From: JAFDZV01 sp966128725
GTDB taxonomy: Bacteria > Bacteroidota > Ignavibacteria > OLB7
Reading direction: 5' to 3'
DNA length: 64,000 nt
NCBI GenBank assembly: GCA_966128725.1
Contig: CBHYLN010000006.1
Location: 1-64,000 of the forward strand
In this document: piece by piece, positions 26,687-35,814 of the stretch
Position numbering within the stretch: the first letter of the stretch is position 1
Layout: every line of letters starts with the position of its first letter
The notes under the pieces: model-generated
What the model was told of the DNA's origin: nothing
The model's input: only the letters and a program-made list of their open reading frames with translations
Databases searched by the model: none
Position numbers and translations under genes: made by a program

Positions 26687-29323
26687 TCAGCCAACCGGAA
26701 TCCAATAGGAGAACTTGAGCGTGAAGAAGTTGGTCCCGAGGGCGGTAATGGACTGGAACAGATCGTCCGGGGCCACGGGCCTGCCGGAGGAATCGTACAG
26801 CGATCGATCCTGCTGCCATACCAGATACATGGTGCTGCCGGGCAGCCACTCCCATCGCATCACCAGATTGCTCCTGAAGGAAACGAAGTAATAATCCGGG
26901 AAGGGAATGTTGAACCGGGACGCACCGTCGGTAACGGCATATCCCTCATCGGGCACCGGTGTGATGCTGGTTCCGTCGGTACCGTACATCCGCAGGTCGC
27001 TGCGCCGCGCGGCAACCAGCTCGCCAAACGAATCATATCGCCCGGAGGCCGCGAACGGTTCGGCATATAATTCCAGGCTCATGTCCGGCGAAAGCGAGTA
27101 CCGTGCCCGCACGGTTGCGTTGATGCTTGTCTGGTACACACGGCCGAACACATAACGCGCACCGTAGGTTGCGGCCGGCCCGTCGTTGTACGCCGCAATG
27201 AACTGCCGCGTGGTGTTCGATCGCGAATACGTTGGCTCGAACCGCAGCTCCAGGCGGTCGCCAATAATCGTGCTGATCGACGCCCATGCATTGTAGTACC
27301 ACTGCTGCTCCCCGTTCCCACCGAAGTTCAGTCCGGCACTGCCCATTGTGCGGGCGCCGTACGGCGAGTTGACACTCACCGATCCATCCCAGTTCCACGG
27401 CACCGCCATCAACGGCCCACCACGTGTCATGTCGTCGGCGATGCCGGTGGTGCCATAATCGGCCGAAGCCTGTACGCCCCAGAAATTGGGCAATGTCGCG
27501 TTGAAGTTCAGGGCAAGCACCGAACCGGAACTTTCCCACTCGAAGTTGAACGGACTGGATAACGACAGTGTTGCCGAATAATCGTGGAACAGTGCCGTGG
27601 GCGTCGTTTCGCGGTAGATAAGCTGGTTCTCGAAGTTGATATCGGAAGCCGAGCTCAAACGCCCGATGTCATTCAGTTCCAGGCCGGGAGTCTCCACCCA
27701 GCCGGATATGGTCCACAGCCAATGGTCGCCGTCGCGCTTCACCATGGCAAGCCCGCCTGTAAGGCCGGCCAGCGATGTCCGGGTGGAATCGAACCTGACG
27801 AACTCGGCATCGGGCCTCTGGAAGTAATGCGCGCTGGAACGCTGCACGCGCGCAATGGCCCGGGAACTACCGCTTATGTAGCTTCCGCCCAGATGCCCGT
27901 TCAGCTCGTAGGTTCCCTTGTCGAACCGAAACACCCAATCGCCGCCACCGCTGATGGCGGTGCGCACCAGGCGATCATCAAGCGGTGTGCCGGCCTCAAG
28001 ATCGCGGCGCACGGCGGTCACCATGCCACCAATTTCCGAGCCGTCGTCGCTCAGTTCGTGCCCAACCCTGGCAACGGCATACGCCGTTACGGGCTCGATC
28101 TGCTGCGCATGGATTTCGGTGCTGGAATCCGAAACGTCCACGAACTCGCGCTGGGTAACGGCAACCAGACCACCCAACGACGTGCCGGAGGCAAGGCGAC
28201 CAGTGACCTTCCCGGCGCCAAGAATGGTGGTGTTGGGCGGCGGCGGGGCCACGGCGTTTGCCGGGGCGCCATGTGGTGGAGCGCCGATGCGGCGCGAGTA
28301 GAAGTATCCGCCCGGCCCGGTAAGCAACGAGATACCCTCCACAAAAAAGGGCCGGCGCTCATCGAAAATTGTTTCGTACGCCGAAAGGTTCACCTGCGCG
28401 GGATCGGCCTCCACCTGGCCGAAGTCCGGATTCACCGTTGCATCCAGCGTAAGGTTCGATCCCAGGCCCATCTTCAAGTCAAGGCCGGCATGCGCATGCA
28501 CCTCGGACTCCTGCGCCGTCGGATCGCCGGGCGTACGCTTCGGTGCAAGCGTTGCGCTGAGTGAGGCGTACGGCATTACCTCCAGCCGCATCGTGGGGCG
28601 TATCCCGCGTATGCCGGTCAGCTCGCCGAAACGCGAAGCCCAGCCGGCCACCTCCTTCGGGATCGGTATCCAGTAGATGTCCTCGTTGTTGCTGGGCACA
28701 TACCGGTCCATGTTCAAGCCCCACACCTGCTCCTCGTGCTCGTTGAACCGAAGCTGCGAAAACGGAATGCGCATCTCGGCGGTCCAGCCGGCCGAGTCGA
28801 TCGCCACGCGTGCTTCCCACACCGGATCGAAGCTGAACTCGCGGGAGAACTCGTTGTCCTCGGCGTGATAATAATCTGTGCGTACGCCTGCGGCGGTTAC
28901 GCTGAAGCTGTAGGCCGTGCGGCGATCGTGATACGTATCCAGCGTCACGATGAAACGTTCGGCCGAGCCCGAGTTATCGCGGCGGGTAAGCATCGAATGC
29001 AGCTCCTCCGGCTTGGAGCAGTGCATGCGCGCAGCCACGTACAGCGCATCGGCATCGTACATGAACGCCACCTCGGTTGGCGCGCTCGGCGCCCCGCCCA
29101 GCACCGGCTCCTTTTGCAGGAAGTCCGTACGGAACGGCACCGCACTCCATACAGCATCATCAAGGCGACCGTCCACGTGTGGGGCGGCCCCCGCCATTGC
29201 CACGGCGGTAATACGCTTTCCCGCGGCCGGGTCCGGCGACGGCGGTGAAATCTGGGCCGCTGCATCGCGGGCCACAACCACGAACAGGAGTACGGCTGGA
29301 AGAACGTATCGCAAACGTGTCAT
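26687..29323 (-). CDS. DUF5916 outer-membrane protein with CBM9-like N-terminal domain
   Basis: 878 residues. A Sec signal (MTRLRYVLPAVLLFVVVARDAAAQ) precedes a CBM9-like beta-sandwich (about 40-220: DGRLDDAVWSAVP, APTEVAFMYDADALYVAARMHCS, FIVTLDTYHDRRTAYSFSVTAAGVRTDYY). Then follow TLDATVNPDFGQVEADPAQVNLSAYETIFDERRPFFVEGISLL, the DUF5916 signature, and a long region of alternating aromatic strands ending FFTLKFSYWIPVG, as in an outer-membrane beta-barrel. The role is not established; the family is common in Bacteroidota and Acidobacteria. The C-terminal aromatic residue is followed by PVG rather than ending the chain. It sits last in the block of metal-uptake genes, on the same strand. Confidence 0.9.
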   Translation of the reverse strand: MTRLRYVLPAVLLFVVVARDAAAQISPPSPDPAAGKRITAVAMAGAAPHVDGRLDDAVWSAVPFRTDFLQKEPVLGGAPSAPTEVAFMYDADALYVAARMHCSKPEELHSMLTRRDNSGSAERFIVTLDTYHDRRTAYSFSVTAAGVRTDYYHAEDNEFSREFSFDPVWEARVAIDSAGWTAEMRIPFSQLRFNEHEEQVWGLNMDRYVPSNNEDIYWIPIPKEVAGWASRFGELTGIRGIRPTMRLEVMPYASLSATLAPKRTPGDPTAQESEVHAHAGLDLKMGLGSNLTLDATVNPDFGQVEADPAQVNLSAYETIFDERRPFFVEGISLLTGPGGYFYSRRIGAPPHGAPANAVAPPPPNTTILGAGKVTGRLASGTSLGGLVAVTQREFVDVSDSSTEIHAQQIEPVTAYAVARVGHELSDDGSEIGGMVTAVRRDLEAGTPLDDRLVRTAISGGGDWVFRFDKGTYELNGHLGGSYISGSSRAIARVQRSSAHYFQRPDAEFVRFDSTRTSLAGLTGGLAMVKRDGDHWLWTISGWVETPGLELNDIGRLSSASDINFENQLIYRETTPTALFHDYSATLSLSSPFNFEWESSGSVLALNFNATLPNFWGVQASADYGTTGIADDMTRGGPLMAVPWNWDGSVSVNSPYGARTMGSAGLNFGGNGEQQWYYNAWASISTIIGDRLELRFEPTYSRSNTTRQFIAAYNDGPAATYGARYVFGRVYQTSINATVRARYSLSPDMSLELYAEPFAASGRYDSFGELVAARRSDLRMYGTDGTSITPVPDEGYAVTDGASRFNIPFPDYYFVSFRSNLVMRWEWLPGSTMYLVWQQDRSLYDSSGRPVAPDDLFQSITALGTNFFTLKFSYWIPVG

Positions 29324-29453
29324 GGATATTCAGGCATCAGAGTGGGACGAACAGGCATGCGCAAGCACCCGAGCAACGGCGGAACCGACCACGGGAATGC
29401 GCAAACGCGGGAGCCGCATGCCATTGATGCCGGCATGCAGCATGGCCGGCGAC

Positions 29454-30350
29454 TCAGGCGGCGATCGCGGGCTCGGGCTCGGCAATGGCGCCGCGTCGGC
29501 GCCGGATAAGCCCATGCGTGGGCGAAAAAACAAACGCGAGAAGGAACTCGAACCCGGCCGTGACGGCAATCGCGCCCGCGATGGAACCGTCGAGCCAGGA
29601 GGCAAGCAGATAACCGCCGGCAGCGGCGCCCACGCCCAGCAGCACGGCGATCGCGATCATGTAGCCCAGCCGGTCGGTAAGCAGATACGCGGCCGACGGT
29701 GGCACAACCAGCATTGCAACCACCAGAATCGCGCCCACCGATTCAAACGCCCCAACGGTGGTAAGCGACACCATGCCCATCAGCATGTAGTGCCAAAGGG
29801 TAGCCGAGATTCCCAGGGAGGTTGCAAGCGCGGGGTCGAATGCCGTTACCTTCAACTCCTTGTAGCCGAACAACACGAACAGCAGATTCAGAACGAACAG
29901 CGCGCCAAGCGTCCATACCGCGCGTGGCCCAAGAACAAGCCCGGAGGCGGTTACCCACTGGTCCAACGGCACGTAGGCGATCTCGCCGTATAGCACGCAC
30001 TCCTGATCCAGATCCACCTGTGAGGCGAACAACGTGATGAGGATAACGCCAAGCGCGAACAGCCATGTGAACGTTACGCCGATGGAAGCATCTTGTTGCA
30101 GTTTTCCTCGGCGGTGCAACGTCTCGATGGCAAACGTGGTGATCACGCCCAGCGCGCCGGCGCCAACCAGCATGGGCAGCGGTGCACGGCTCCCGGAAAG
30201 AAGGAACGCGATCGCAATGCCCGGCAACACGGCGTGGCTGATGGCATCGCCCAGCATCGCCATGCGCCGCAGCACAAGGAAGCACCCAACAAGCGAGCAC
30301 GCCCCCGCGGCGAGCGCTCCGGTCAATATGATCCAACCGCTATCGGACAT
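29454..30350 (-). CDS. Metal ABC transporter permease (ABC-3 family)
   Basis: 298 residues with about eight membrane helices, of the TroCD/MntB/ZnuB family that imports Mn, Zn or Fe. Typical motifs are SLVGCFLVLRRMAMLGDAISHAVLPGIAIAF, VTFTWLFALGVILI, FDPALATSLGI (the EAA-like ATPase contact) and FESVGAILVVAMLVVPPSAAYLLTDR. It is the second permease of the locus and has no repressor domain; the first (31822) does. Together they would make the heterodimer of a TroABCD-type importer. The start at 30350 (MSDSGWI) is chosen since the frame upstream is not protein-like. A DinB-fold gene and an outer-membrane gene separate it from the other permease. Confidence 0.92.
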   Translation of the reverse strand: MSDSGWIILTGALAAGACSLVGCFLVLRRMAMLGDAISHAVLPGIAIAFLLSGSRAPLPMLVGAGALGVITTFAIETLHRRGKLQQDASIGVTFTWLFALGVILITLFASQVDLDQECVLYGEIAYVPLDQWVTASGLVLGPRAVWTLGALFVLNLLFVLFGYKELKVTAFDPALATSLGISATLWHYMLMGMVSLTTVGAFESVGAILVVAMLVVPPSAAYLLTDRLGYMIAIAVLLGVGAAAGGYLLASWLDGSIAGAIAVTAGFEFLLAFVFSPTHGLIRRRRGAIAEPEPAIAA

Positions 30351-30425
30351 CGTTGCACGTTCCTGTTGTTGATTGTCGGCGTCCCGCCTCGCCGGCCCGG
30401 CGACCACGGACGGAACTGTCAGGCG

Positions 30426-30917
30426 TTATTGCCGCCCGGCGTTCCATGCGGCCAGGTTGCGACGTATCTGCGCGATATGCACCGGCACGTGTGCCTCGTA
30501 GGTATCCAGCCAGTCATCCAGCGTCATGGTCCCGTTTTCGGGATGTTCGATCGTGTTGGCCCAGACCGATTCCGGCAACGCCCGTATCAGCTCGTACGTG
30601 GTTGCGCGCAGCACGCGGAACAGCTCCAGCGCGGCGTCGGTATCACGGTTGTGATAGTCCAGCGCCTCGGCCCACTTGTTTTCGTCGTACGCGATCACCG
30701 CGCTGCCCGGCTCGGCAATGGCCCGGCGGCAACGGATGAAACTGTTGGCTTCGCTGTCGGCAACATGGATCACTACCTCATGCACCGTCCACTTCCCGGG
30801 CGCCGGGCGATACTGCCACATCTCGCGCGGCACCTCGGCAAGCGCTTCGGTAAGCAGCTCGTATGCCCGGGCATAGGAATCCAGTTTCTGGAGCCGGATC
30901 TCCGGTTCAAACGTCAT
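30426..30917 (-). CDS. DinB-superfamily protein
   Basis: 163 residues forming the DinB four-helix bundle: MWQYRPAPGKWTVHEVVIHVADSE, then LDYHNRDTDAALELF, and TLDDWLDTYEAHVPVHIAQIRRNL. His51, His143 and His147 are the expected metal triad (H in helix 2, HxxxH in helix 4). Members act as thiol-dependent transferases or metal-dependent hydrolases; this one has no assigned substrate. It is placed between the two permeases of a metal-uptake operon, 76 bases upstream of the second, so it may be induced with metal uptake. Whether it is functionally tied to the importer is unknown. Confidence 0.88.
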   Translation of the reverse strand: MTFEPEIRLQKLDSYARAYELLTEALAEVPREMWQYRPAPGKWTVHEVVIHVADSEANSFIRCRRAIAEPGSAVIAYDENKWAEALDYHNRDTDAALELFRVLRATTYELIRALPESVWANTIEHPENGTMTLDDWLDTYEAHVPVHIAQIRRNLAAWNAGRQ

Positions 30918-30989
30918 GTCGGTCCCCTTGCCGATTGGTTTCAGGATATATGGTCAGCAACTTTTTAATAGCCGTTGATGGTCACGAGG

Positions 30990-31790
30990 CTACCACACCG
31001 GGTATCGCAACGATAGTCCAGCGCCAATTCGGTAGTCGGGCGCGGCTTCGCTGAGGCCCGCACCAATCGAACCATCGAACTGTAGCCAGGGCAACACCAG
31101 GCAGGTAAGGCCCGCGTTTGCCGAAAACTCGGCCGTCGAGCCGGAGCGAGAGCGCCCGAGCACCTCGGCGAACATGCCCACCTCATCGGTGACCGCCAGG
31201 CCCACGACAAGCGTGTAGATGAATGCGCCTTCGGGGTCGGAGCCATCCCACTCGGCGCCAATGTTCGCCCCAACATCCAGGGCCTCGCCCAGGGAATGTT
31301 CGGCCGCCACCCGGAACGATGGCGCCACGTTTGCGGGCCGGTAGGCCGAATCACCAACGGGAAGCTCCAGCTCGCAGATCAACGCCAGCCTGGGCAATAC
31401 GTCGCCCTCCGGGGCCACAGCGGTTTTAACACCCACTGTGACGCTCCCCAACCCGCCGTGTTCCATGTCGTTCACGCGAACCACGTCGTTAGGGAAGTGA
31501 TACGCGGCGCCCAGACGCAACTCCGTGGTCCCAAGCAGCCCATACCGCGCCAACACACCAATCTCGGCATCCAACATTGTGGAGCCAATCGAGCTCGCAT
31601 CATCGGCCAACGTAAGCCAACCACCTTCGGTCTGCAGCCAGCCCTCCGGCACCACCCAGGCGGACTCGGTTTCGTCGGGACGGTCGGTAATCATGGTGGC
31701 CGGCTCCTGCGCGCGCACCTTGGTGGGCAAAACCGCCGATGCTAGAAGGGCGGCAACAAACAGCGATACGATGTACACACGTGTGATCAT
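30990..31790 (-). CDS. Outer-membrane transporter-like protein (PF13557-type)
   Basis: 266 residues. A Sec signal (MITRVYIVSLFVAALLASAVLPTKVRAQ) is followed by ITDRPDETESAWVVPEGWLQTEGG, a motif of the MetA-pathway-of-phenol-degradation-like transporter family. The rest consists of repeated amphipathic strands (YGLLGTTELRLGAAYHF, GLGSVTVGVKTAV, DVGANIGAEWDG, VGLAVTDEVGMFAEVLG) ending LSLRYPVW, aromatic-terminated as in outer-membrane barrels. The family name comes from a degradation gene, but many members sit beside metal importers, as here, which suggests passage of metal through the outer membrane. The start is 31 bases past the stop of the permease-repressor fusion. Confidence 0.82.
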   Translation of the reverse strand: MITRVYIVSLFVAALLASAVLPTKVRAQEPATMITDRPDETESAWVVPEGWLQTEGGWLTLADDASSIGSTMLDAEIGVLARYGLLGTTELRLGAAYHFPNDVVRVNDMEHGGLGSVTVGVKTAVAPEGDVLPRLALICELELPVGDSAYRPANVAPSFRVAAEHSLGEALDVGANIGAEWDGSDPEGAFIYTLVVGLAVTDEVGMFAEVLGRSRSGSTAEFSANAGLTCLVLPWLQFDGSIGAGLSEAAPDYRIGAGLSLRYPVW

Positions 31791-31821
31791 GGCTTCGTTG
31801 AGTGTGGGCCGCACGGAACGA

Positions 31822-33141
31822 TTATCGGTACGGAATGGCACGTTCGTGCGGATCGCTCGACGGCCGGTTCAGCAATTGCTCCAGCCGTTCCTCCAGTTCG
31901 GGCGTCAGCACGTGTTCGATCGATTCGGCATCGTCGTGTACGTGGTCGGGCGCGATCTGAACATAGTCGGTGAGATATACCTCCCACAATCGGTGCAAAC
32001 GGGTAACACGTTCGCCCTGGCGGCTGCCCTCCGGTGTAAGCCGCCATGCTTCCCCCTGCTGCTCCAGATAGCCATGCCGCGCCAGACGCCGCACAACGCG
32101 CAGCAGCAGCGCATGCGGCATCGAGCGCCGCGAGCGGATCTCGTCCAGCCCGCGAGCGGCAAACGGCTGATGATCAACCTCGGCCAGGTGGTGGAACGCC
32201 TTCAGGACGTTTTCCTCCAGCGTGCGGCGCCGGTTGTTTCGCTGGCGTCGCAACCGCGCAACCGCGCCGCGCCTGGGGGCGGCCAGCACGGAGACGGCGA
32301 AGATCAACGTGGCCGAGGTGACAATCCACGGGCCTGTTGGCATGTGCGGAGCCACGTAGCTGACAAACGCACCGGAATAGCCGGCGAACGCGCCAAACGC
32401 GGCGGCCAGTAACAGCATCACCGGCAGGCGATCGGTCCAGTAGCGCGCTGCTGCGGCGGGCGTGATCAACATGGCCGCCATCAACACCACGCCAACAGCC
32501 TGAATGCCAACCACCACGGCAAGCACCATCAGCGTTGTAAGCACGATCTCCAGACCCCGCACCGGCAGGCCCAGCGATCGGGCAAAACCGCCGTCGAACG
32601 CCAGCAGCTTGAAATCCTTGTACAGCAGCAGGATCGCCAGCACCAGCACCAGACTTACCGAGGAGAACACCACCACATCCTCCGGAAGCAGCGAGGCTGC
32701 CTGGCCGAACAGGAACTTGTCCAGCCCGGATTGCTCGGCCGCGCCGGACGCCTGGATGTGGGTCAGCAGCAGGATGCCCAGCCCGAAGAACACGCTCAGC
32801 ACGATGCCGATCGCGGAGTCCTCACGGATGCGCGAGTTGCGCACGATGGCATCCATCGCCATCATGCTCAACCAGCCGGCGATCGCCGCGCCGATCAACA
32901 ACGCCACCGGATTTTTTCCGCCGATCACCATGAAGGCAATGGCCACCCCGGGCAGCGCGGCATGCGCAACCGCATCGCCAACCAGCGCGCGCTTGCGCAG
33001 CAGGGCAAAGCAGCCGATCGCGGCCGACCCGATTCCCAGAAGAACCGAGCCAACCACAACCACCCGCACATTGAGATCGCGCAGCAGAAGAAAATTCAGG
33101 ATATCCACGGCATGGTCCGGTACAGTCAAATGAATGGCCAA
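31822..33141 (-). CDS. Metal ABC permease fused to a DtxR/MntR-type repressor domain
   Basis: 439 residues. Residues 20-285 are an ABC-3 permease with eight helices (IGCFALLRKRALVGDAVAHAALPGVAIAF, FDGGFARSLGLP, AVGVVLMAAMLITPAAAARYWTDR). Residues 305-439 are an iron-dependent-repressor module: winged helix with RRSMPHALLLRVVRRLARHGYLEQQG, then the metal domain with His383, Glu387, His402, Glu406, Glu409 and His410. Glu406 stands where DtxR has Cys102, as in MntR, pointing to Mn sensing. The repressor part is cytosolic and could sense metal next to the channel. The start is TTG at 33141 (or GTG 33108). The ATPase gene ends 21 bases upstream. Confidence 0.93.
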   Translation of the reverse strand: MAIHLTVPDHAVDILNFLLLRDLNVRVVVVGSVLLGIGSAAIGCFALLRKRALVGDAVAHAALPGVAIAFMVIGGKNPVALLIGAAIAGWLSMMAMDAIVRNSRIREDSAIGIVLSVFFGLGILLLTHIQASGAAEQSGLDKFLFGQAASLLPEDVVVFSSVSLVLVLAILLLYKDFKLLAFDGGFARSLGLPVRGLEIVLTTLMVLAVVVGIQAVGVVLMAAMLITPAAAARYWTDRLPVMLLLAAAFGAFAGYSGAFVSYVAPHMPTGPWIVTSATLIFAVSVLAAPRRGAVARLRRQRNNRRRTLEENVLKAFHHLAEVDHQPFAARGLDEIRSRRSMPHALLLRVVRRLARHGYLEQQGEAWRLTPEGSRQGERVTRLHRLWEVYLTDYVQIAPDHVHDDAESIEHVLTPELEERLEQLLNRPSSDPHERAIPYR

Positions 33142-33162
33142 TGCAAACGTGCGCGGCGCGCG

Positions 33163-33987
33163 TCATCCGTCACGCCCGGAGCGGCCCTGCTGGCGCATCA
33201 GCTCGGTAACCTCGCTGAGGATATTCAGCCGGCCACCGTAGGTCTTCTGCAGAAGCTCGCCGGTGAAGGCGTCGTCGATCGGGCCAAAGGCTACCTGGCG
33301 AAGGTTCAGCAGCAACACCCAGTCGAAATATTCGCGCGCGGTCTGCAAGTCGTGGTGCACCACCAGCACCGTCTTGCCAAGGCGGCGCATCTCGCGAAGC
33401 AAATCCACGATGGCCGTTTCGGTGGAGGCATCAACGCCAACAAACGGTTCATCCATCAGGTAGATATCGGCGTCCTGCGCCAGGGCACGGGCCAGGAACA
33501 CTCGTTGCTGCTGCCCACCGGAGAGCTGCGAAATCTGGCGTTCGGCGAAATCATGCATCCCCACCTTGCGCAGCGATTCGCGCGCCACCTCAACATCGGC
33601 CGCGCGCGGCCTGCGGAACAGGCCCAGCCGGCCATAACGGCCCATCAGCACAACGTCGAGCGCGTTTGTTGGGAAATCCCAATCCACCGAGCTGCGCTGC
33701 GGCACGTATCCCACACGCCGGCGCACGCTGGCAAGGTCCTCGCCAAAGATCTTCACGTAGCCGCTGGAGAGCGGCACCAGACCCATCACGGCCTTGATCA
33801 GCGTTGACTTCCCCGCCCCGTTCGGCCCCACGATCCCGATCAGCTTTCCGCTGGGCACGGCGAAATCGATATCCCACAGCACCGGCCTGCGATTGTAGCT
33901 CACGGTAAGATCGTGCACCTCGAGCGGCGAAACGGCCCCGGCAACAGGCCCAGCGGAGTGCGGCATGGCGGTGTCTTGAACGCTCAT
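33163..33987 (-). CDS. Metal ABC transporter ATP-binding protein
   Basis: 274 residues. The Walker A is GPNGAGKST, Q-loop PQRSSVDWDFP, signature LSGGQQQR, Walker B IYLMDEP and H-switch VVHHD. The VPQRSxVDWDFPxxxxDVVLMGRYG segment is diagnostic for the Mn/Zn/Fe uptake ATPases (MntB/TroB/ZnuC group). It powers the importer formed with the two permeases. The ATG at 33987 overlaps the TGA of the binding-protein gene (ATGA), so translation of the two is coupled. About 20 extra N-terminal residues precede the first strand. Confidence 0.95.
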   Translation of the reverse strand: MSVQDTAMPHSAGPVAGAVSPLEVHDLTVSYNRRPVLWDIDFAVPSGKLIGIVGPNGAGKSTLIKAVMGLVPLSSGYVKIFGEDLASVRRRVGYVPQRSSVDWDFPTNALDVVLMGRYGRLGLFRRPRAADVEVARESLRKVGMHDFAERQISQLSGGQQQRVFLARALAQDADIYLMDEPFVGVDASTETAIVDLLREMRRLGKTVLVVHHDLQTAREYFDWVLLLNLRQVAFGPIDDAFTGELLQKTYGGRLNILSEVTELMRQQGRSGRDG

Positions 33988-34925
33988 CGCAGTGCCTTCA
34001 CGATTTTGTTGACGTTGGCCGACACCATGCCGATATACGTCCCCTCGGCGGTTCCGGCGGCCCCCATCGCGTCGGAGTAAAGCTGGCCGCCGATCGTGAT
34101 ATCGTGTCCCTTGTCGCGCACGCCCTTCACCACGGCTTCGATGGAACGCTTCGGCACGCTCGACTCCACGAACACCGATTTCACACGCCGTTCCACAATC
34201 ATGTTCACGAGCGATGTGATGTCGGCAAGGCCGAACTCGCTCACGGTGCTGATGCCCTGCAAACCGCGCACCTCGATATCGTAGGCGCGCCCGAAATACC
34301 CGAAGGCATCGTGCGCGGTAACCAGCACGCGCCCCTCGCGTGGGATCGAGGCGATCTGCTGGCGCACCCACACGTCCAGCGAATCCAGACGCGCCAGGTA
34401 CGCCACGGCGTTGCGTTCGTATTCGGCCGCATGCGCGGTGTCGAACTGCTTCAGTTGATCGGCGACCGTGCGAACCGCGCGCTGCCACAACTGCACATCG
34501 AACCAGATATGCGGGTCGTAATTGCCCTTGAACTCCGGGGGGCGGCGCAGCTTCGCCGTATCGATGCCGGCGGCCACCGGGCTCACGGGCTTGCTTTGGG
34601 CCAGCTTCTCCAATGCGTCAACCATCTTCCCTTCCAGATGCAGCCCGTTGTAGAACACGATGTCGGCATTGCGAAGCTTTTCAAGATCGCCCTGCGTGGC
34701 CTTGTAGAGATGCGGGTCAACGCCCGGCCCCATCAACGCAACAACCGTAACGTGGCTACCGCCAACGTTGTGAACCGCGTCGGCGATCATTCCGGTTGTC
34801 ACAACGGCGGTGAACGGCTCGTTGCCGGATCGGCGCGGCCCTCGCTGTTCGCTGCACGCGGCAAACGCAAACGAGGCAAGAAGCACAAGAACCAGGCGGA
34901 TGTGTATGCGATGCGATGAACTCAT
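33984..34925 (-). CDS. Metal ABC transporter substrate-binding lipoprotein (TroA-like)
   Basis: 313 residues, cluster A-I binding protein. Lipobox FAAC gives a lipidated Cys24. Metal ligands are His72 (GPGVDPHLY), His139 (NYDPHIWFD), His205 (VTAHDAFGYFGRAYDIEVRGLQGIST) and the Asp in GGQLYSDAMG. A His at the third position is the TroA/ZnuA pattern (Zn or Mn), whereas MntC-type proteins have Glu. It delivers metal to the ABC importer from the periplasm. The start at 34925 has GGGAG about 9 bases upstream; a TTG at 34934 is also in frame. It is the first gene of the operon. No promoter is obvious in the 76 bases upstream. Confidence 0.95.
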   Translation of the reverse strand: MSSSHRIHIRLVLVLLASFAFAACSEQRGPRRSGNEPFTAVVTTGMIADAVHNVGGSHVTVVALMGPGVDPHLYKATQGDLEKLRNADIVFYNGLHLEGKMVDALEKLAQSKPVSPVAAGIDTAKLRRPPEFKGNYDPHIWFDVQLWQRAVRTVADQLKQFDTAHAAEYERNAVAYLARLDSLDVWVRQQIASIPREGRVLVTAHDAFGYFGRAYDIEVRGLQGISTVSEFGLADITSLVNMIVERRVKSVFVESSVPKRSIEAVVKGVRDKGHDITIGGQLYSDAMGAAGTAEGTYIGMVSANVNKIVKALR

Positions 34926-35001
34926 TGTTGGCAACTCCCAATCTCTCTATCTCTCGATTTCCCGGTTCCGGATGCACCCGGCGACCGTGCATGCCAGCAC
35001 C

Positions 35002-35742
35002 CTAGCGCTGGGCAACAATTGCAAGGCGCGAAGCCCCGAAGGCGAATGGGCGGCCGGTGCTGGTATCGTATCCTTCCACTGTTCCGAAGCCTGCATCGCG
35101 CAGCATCGCCGCCAGTTCGCGATACGTGTAGATCATCATCGAACTCTCGGAAGTCCGGGCGGGATGGCCGTCGCGCAGAAACGTCCAGACCACGTTAATG
35201 CATCCGGCAGCATGGTCGTACCGCCGCTCCTCGGTGATGATCATCCCGGCCTGGCGCGTAAAGCCGCGCGGCTGAAGCTTCGGCAGCAGCGATTCGGCAA
35301 CATGTGTGTCGATCAGGAACCGAGCGCCCGGGCGCAGCGACCGCGCCACGGAGTTCAGGAATTCGACGTTGCCGGCGTGATCGAAATAGCCGAAGCTCCC
35401 GAAGAAGCAGTAGGCCGCATCGAACTCGGCATCGCGGTTGATGGCGCGCATGTCGCCCTCGATCCACTCGATCTCCAGGTTCCGTTCGGCGGCCCTTCGG
35501 CGCGCCTCGGCCAGAAGAGCGGGCGTGATGTCCAGCCCGGTAACGCGCATGCCGCGCCCCGCCAGCTCGATGGCATGCCGCCCCGGACCGCACGGAACAT
35601 CCAACAGCCGCGCGCCGGGCCGAAGCTCCAGCAGGCGCACCAGCAAATCCGCTTCGGCCCCGGTGCGCTCCGGCTCGATTGCCGTCGCCACATCGTACCA
35701 CTGATCCGAAGCGAACAGTTTACCCCACCATTCGTCCATCAT
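35002..35742 (-). CDS. Class I SAM-dependent methyltransferase
   Basis: 246 residues, Rossmann-fold methyltransferase. Motif I is RLLDVPCGPGRHAIELAGRG, motif II VTGLDITPALLAEAR, motif III IEWIEGDMRAINRDAEFDAAYCFFGSFGYFD. The C-terminal half has YDHAAGCINVVWTFLRDG and a YTYRELAAMLRDAGF helix, as in small-molecule methyltransferases of the family-11/25 group. The substrate is not predictable. A related protein is at 44137, sharing the CGPGRHAI-LA-RG and FGYFD motifs. Two adjacent ATGs occur; the second (35739) is better spaced from AAGGA. It lies upstream of the metal operon on the same strand. Confidence 0.9.
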   Translation of the reverse strand: MMDEWWGKLFASDQWYDVATAIEPERTGAEADLLVRLLELRPGARLLDVPCGPGRHAIELAGRGMRVTGLDITPALLAEARRRAAERNLEIEWIEGDMRAINRDAEFDAAYCFFGSFGYFDHAGNVEFLNSVARSLRPGARFLIDTHVAESLLPKLQPRGFTRQAGMIITEERRYDHAAGCINVVWTFLRDGHPARTSESSMMIYTYRELAAMLRDAGFGTVEGYDTSTGRPFAFGASRLAIVAQR

Positions 35743-35814
35743 GTCATCCTTATTCCAACTGCATCAATCACAAGGGATCCGTTCGATCCGCCAACACACC
35801 CGATCCACGATGGA

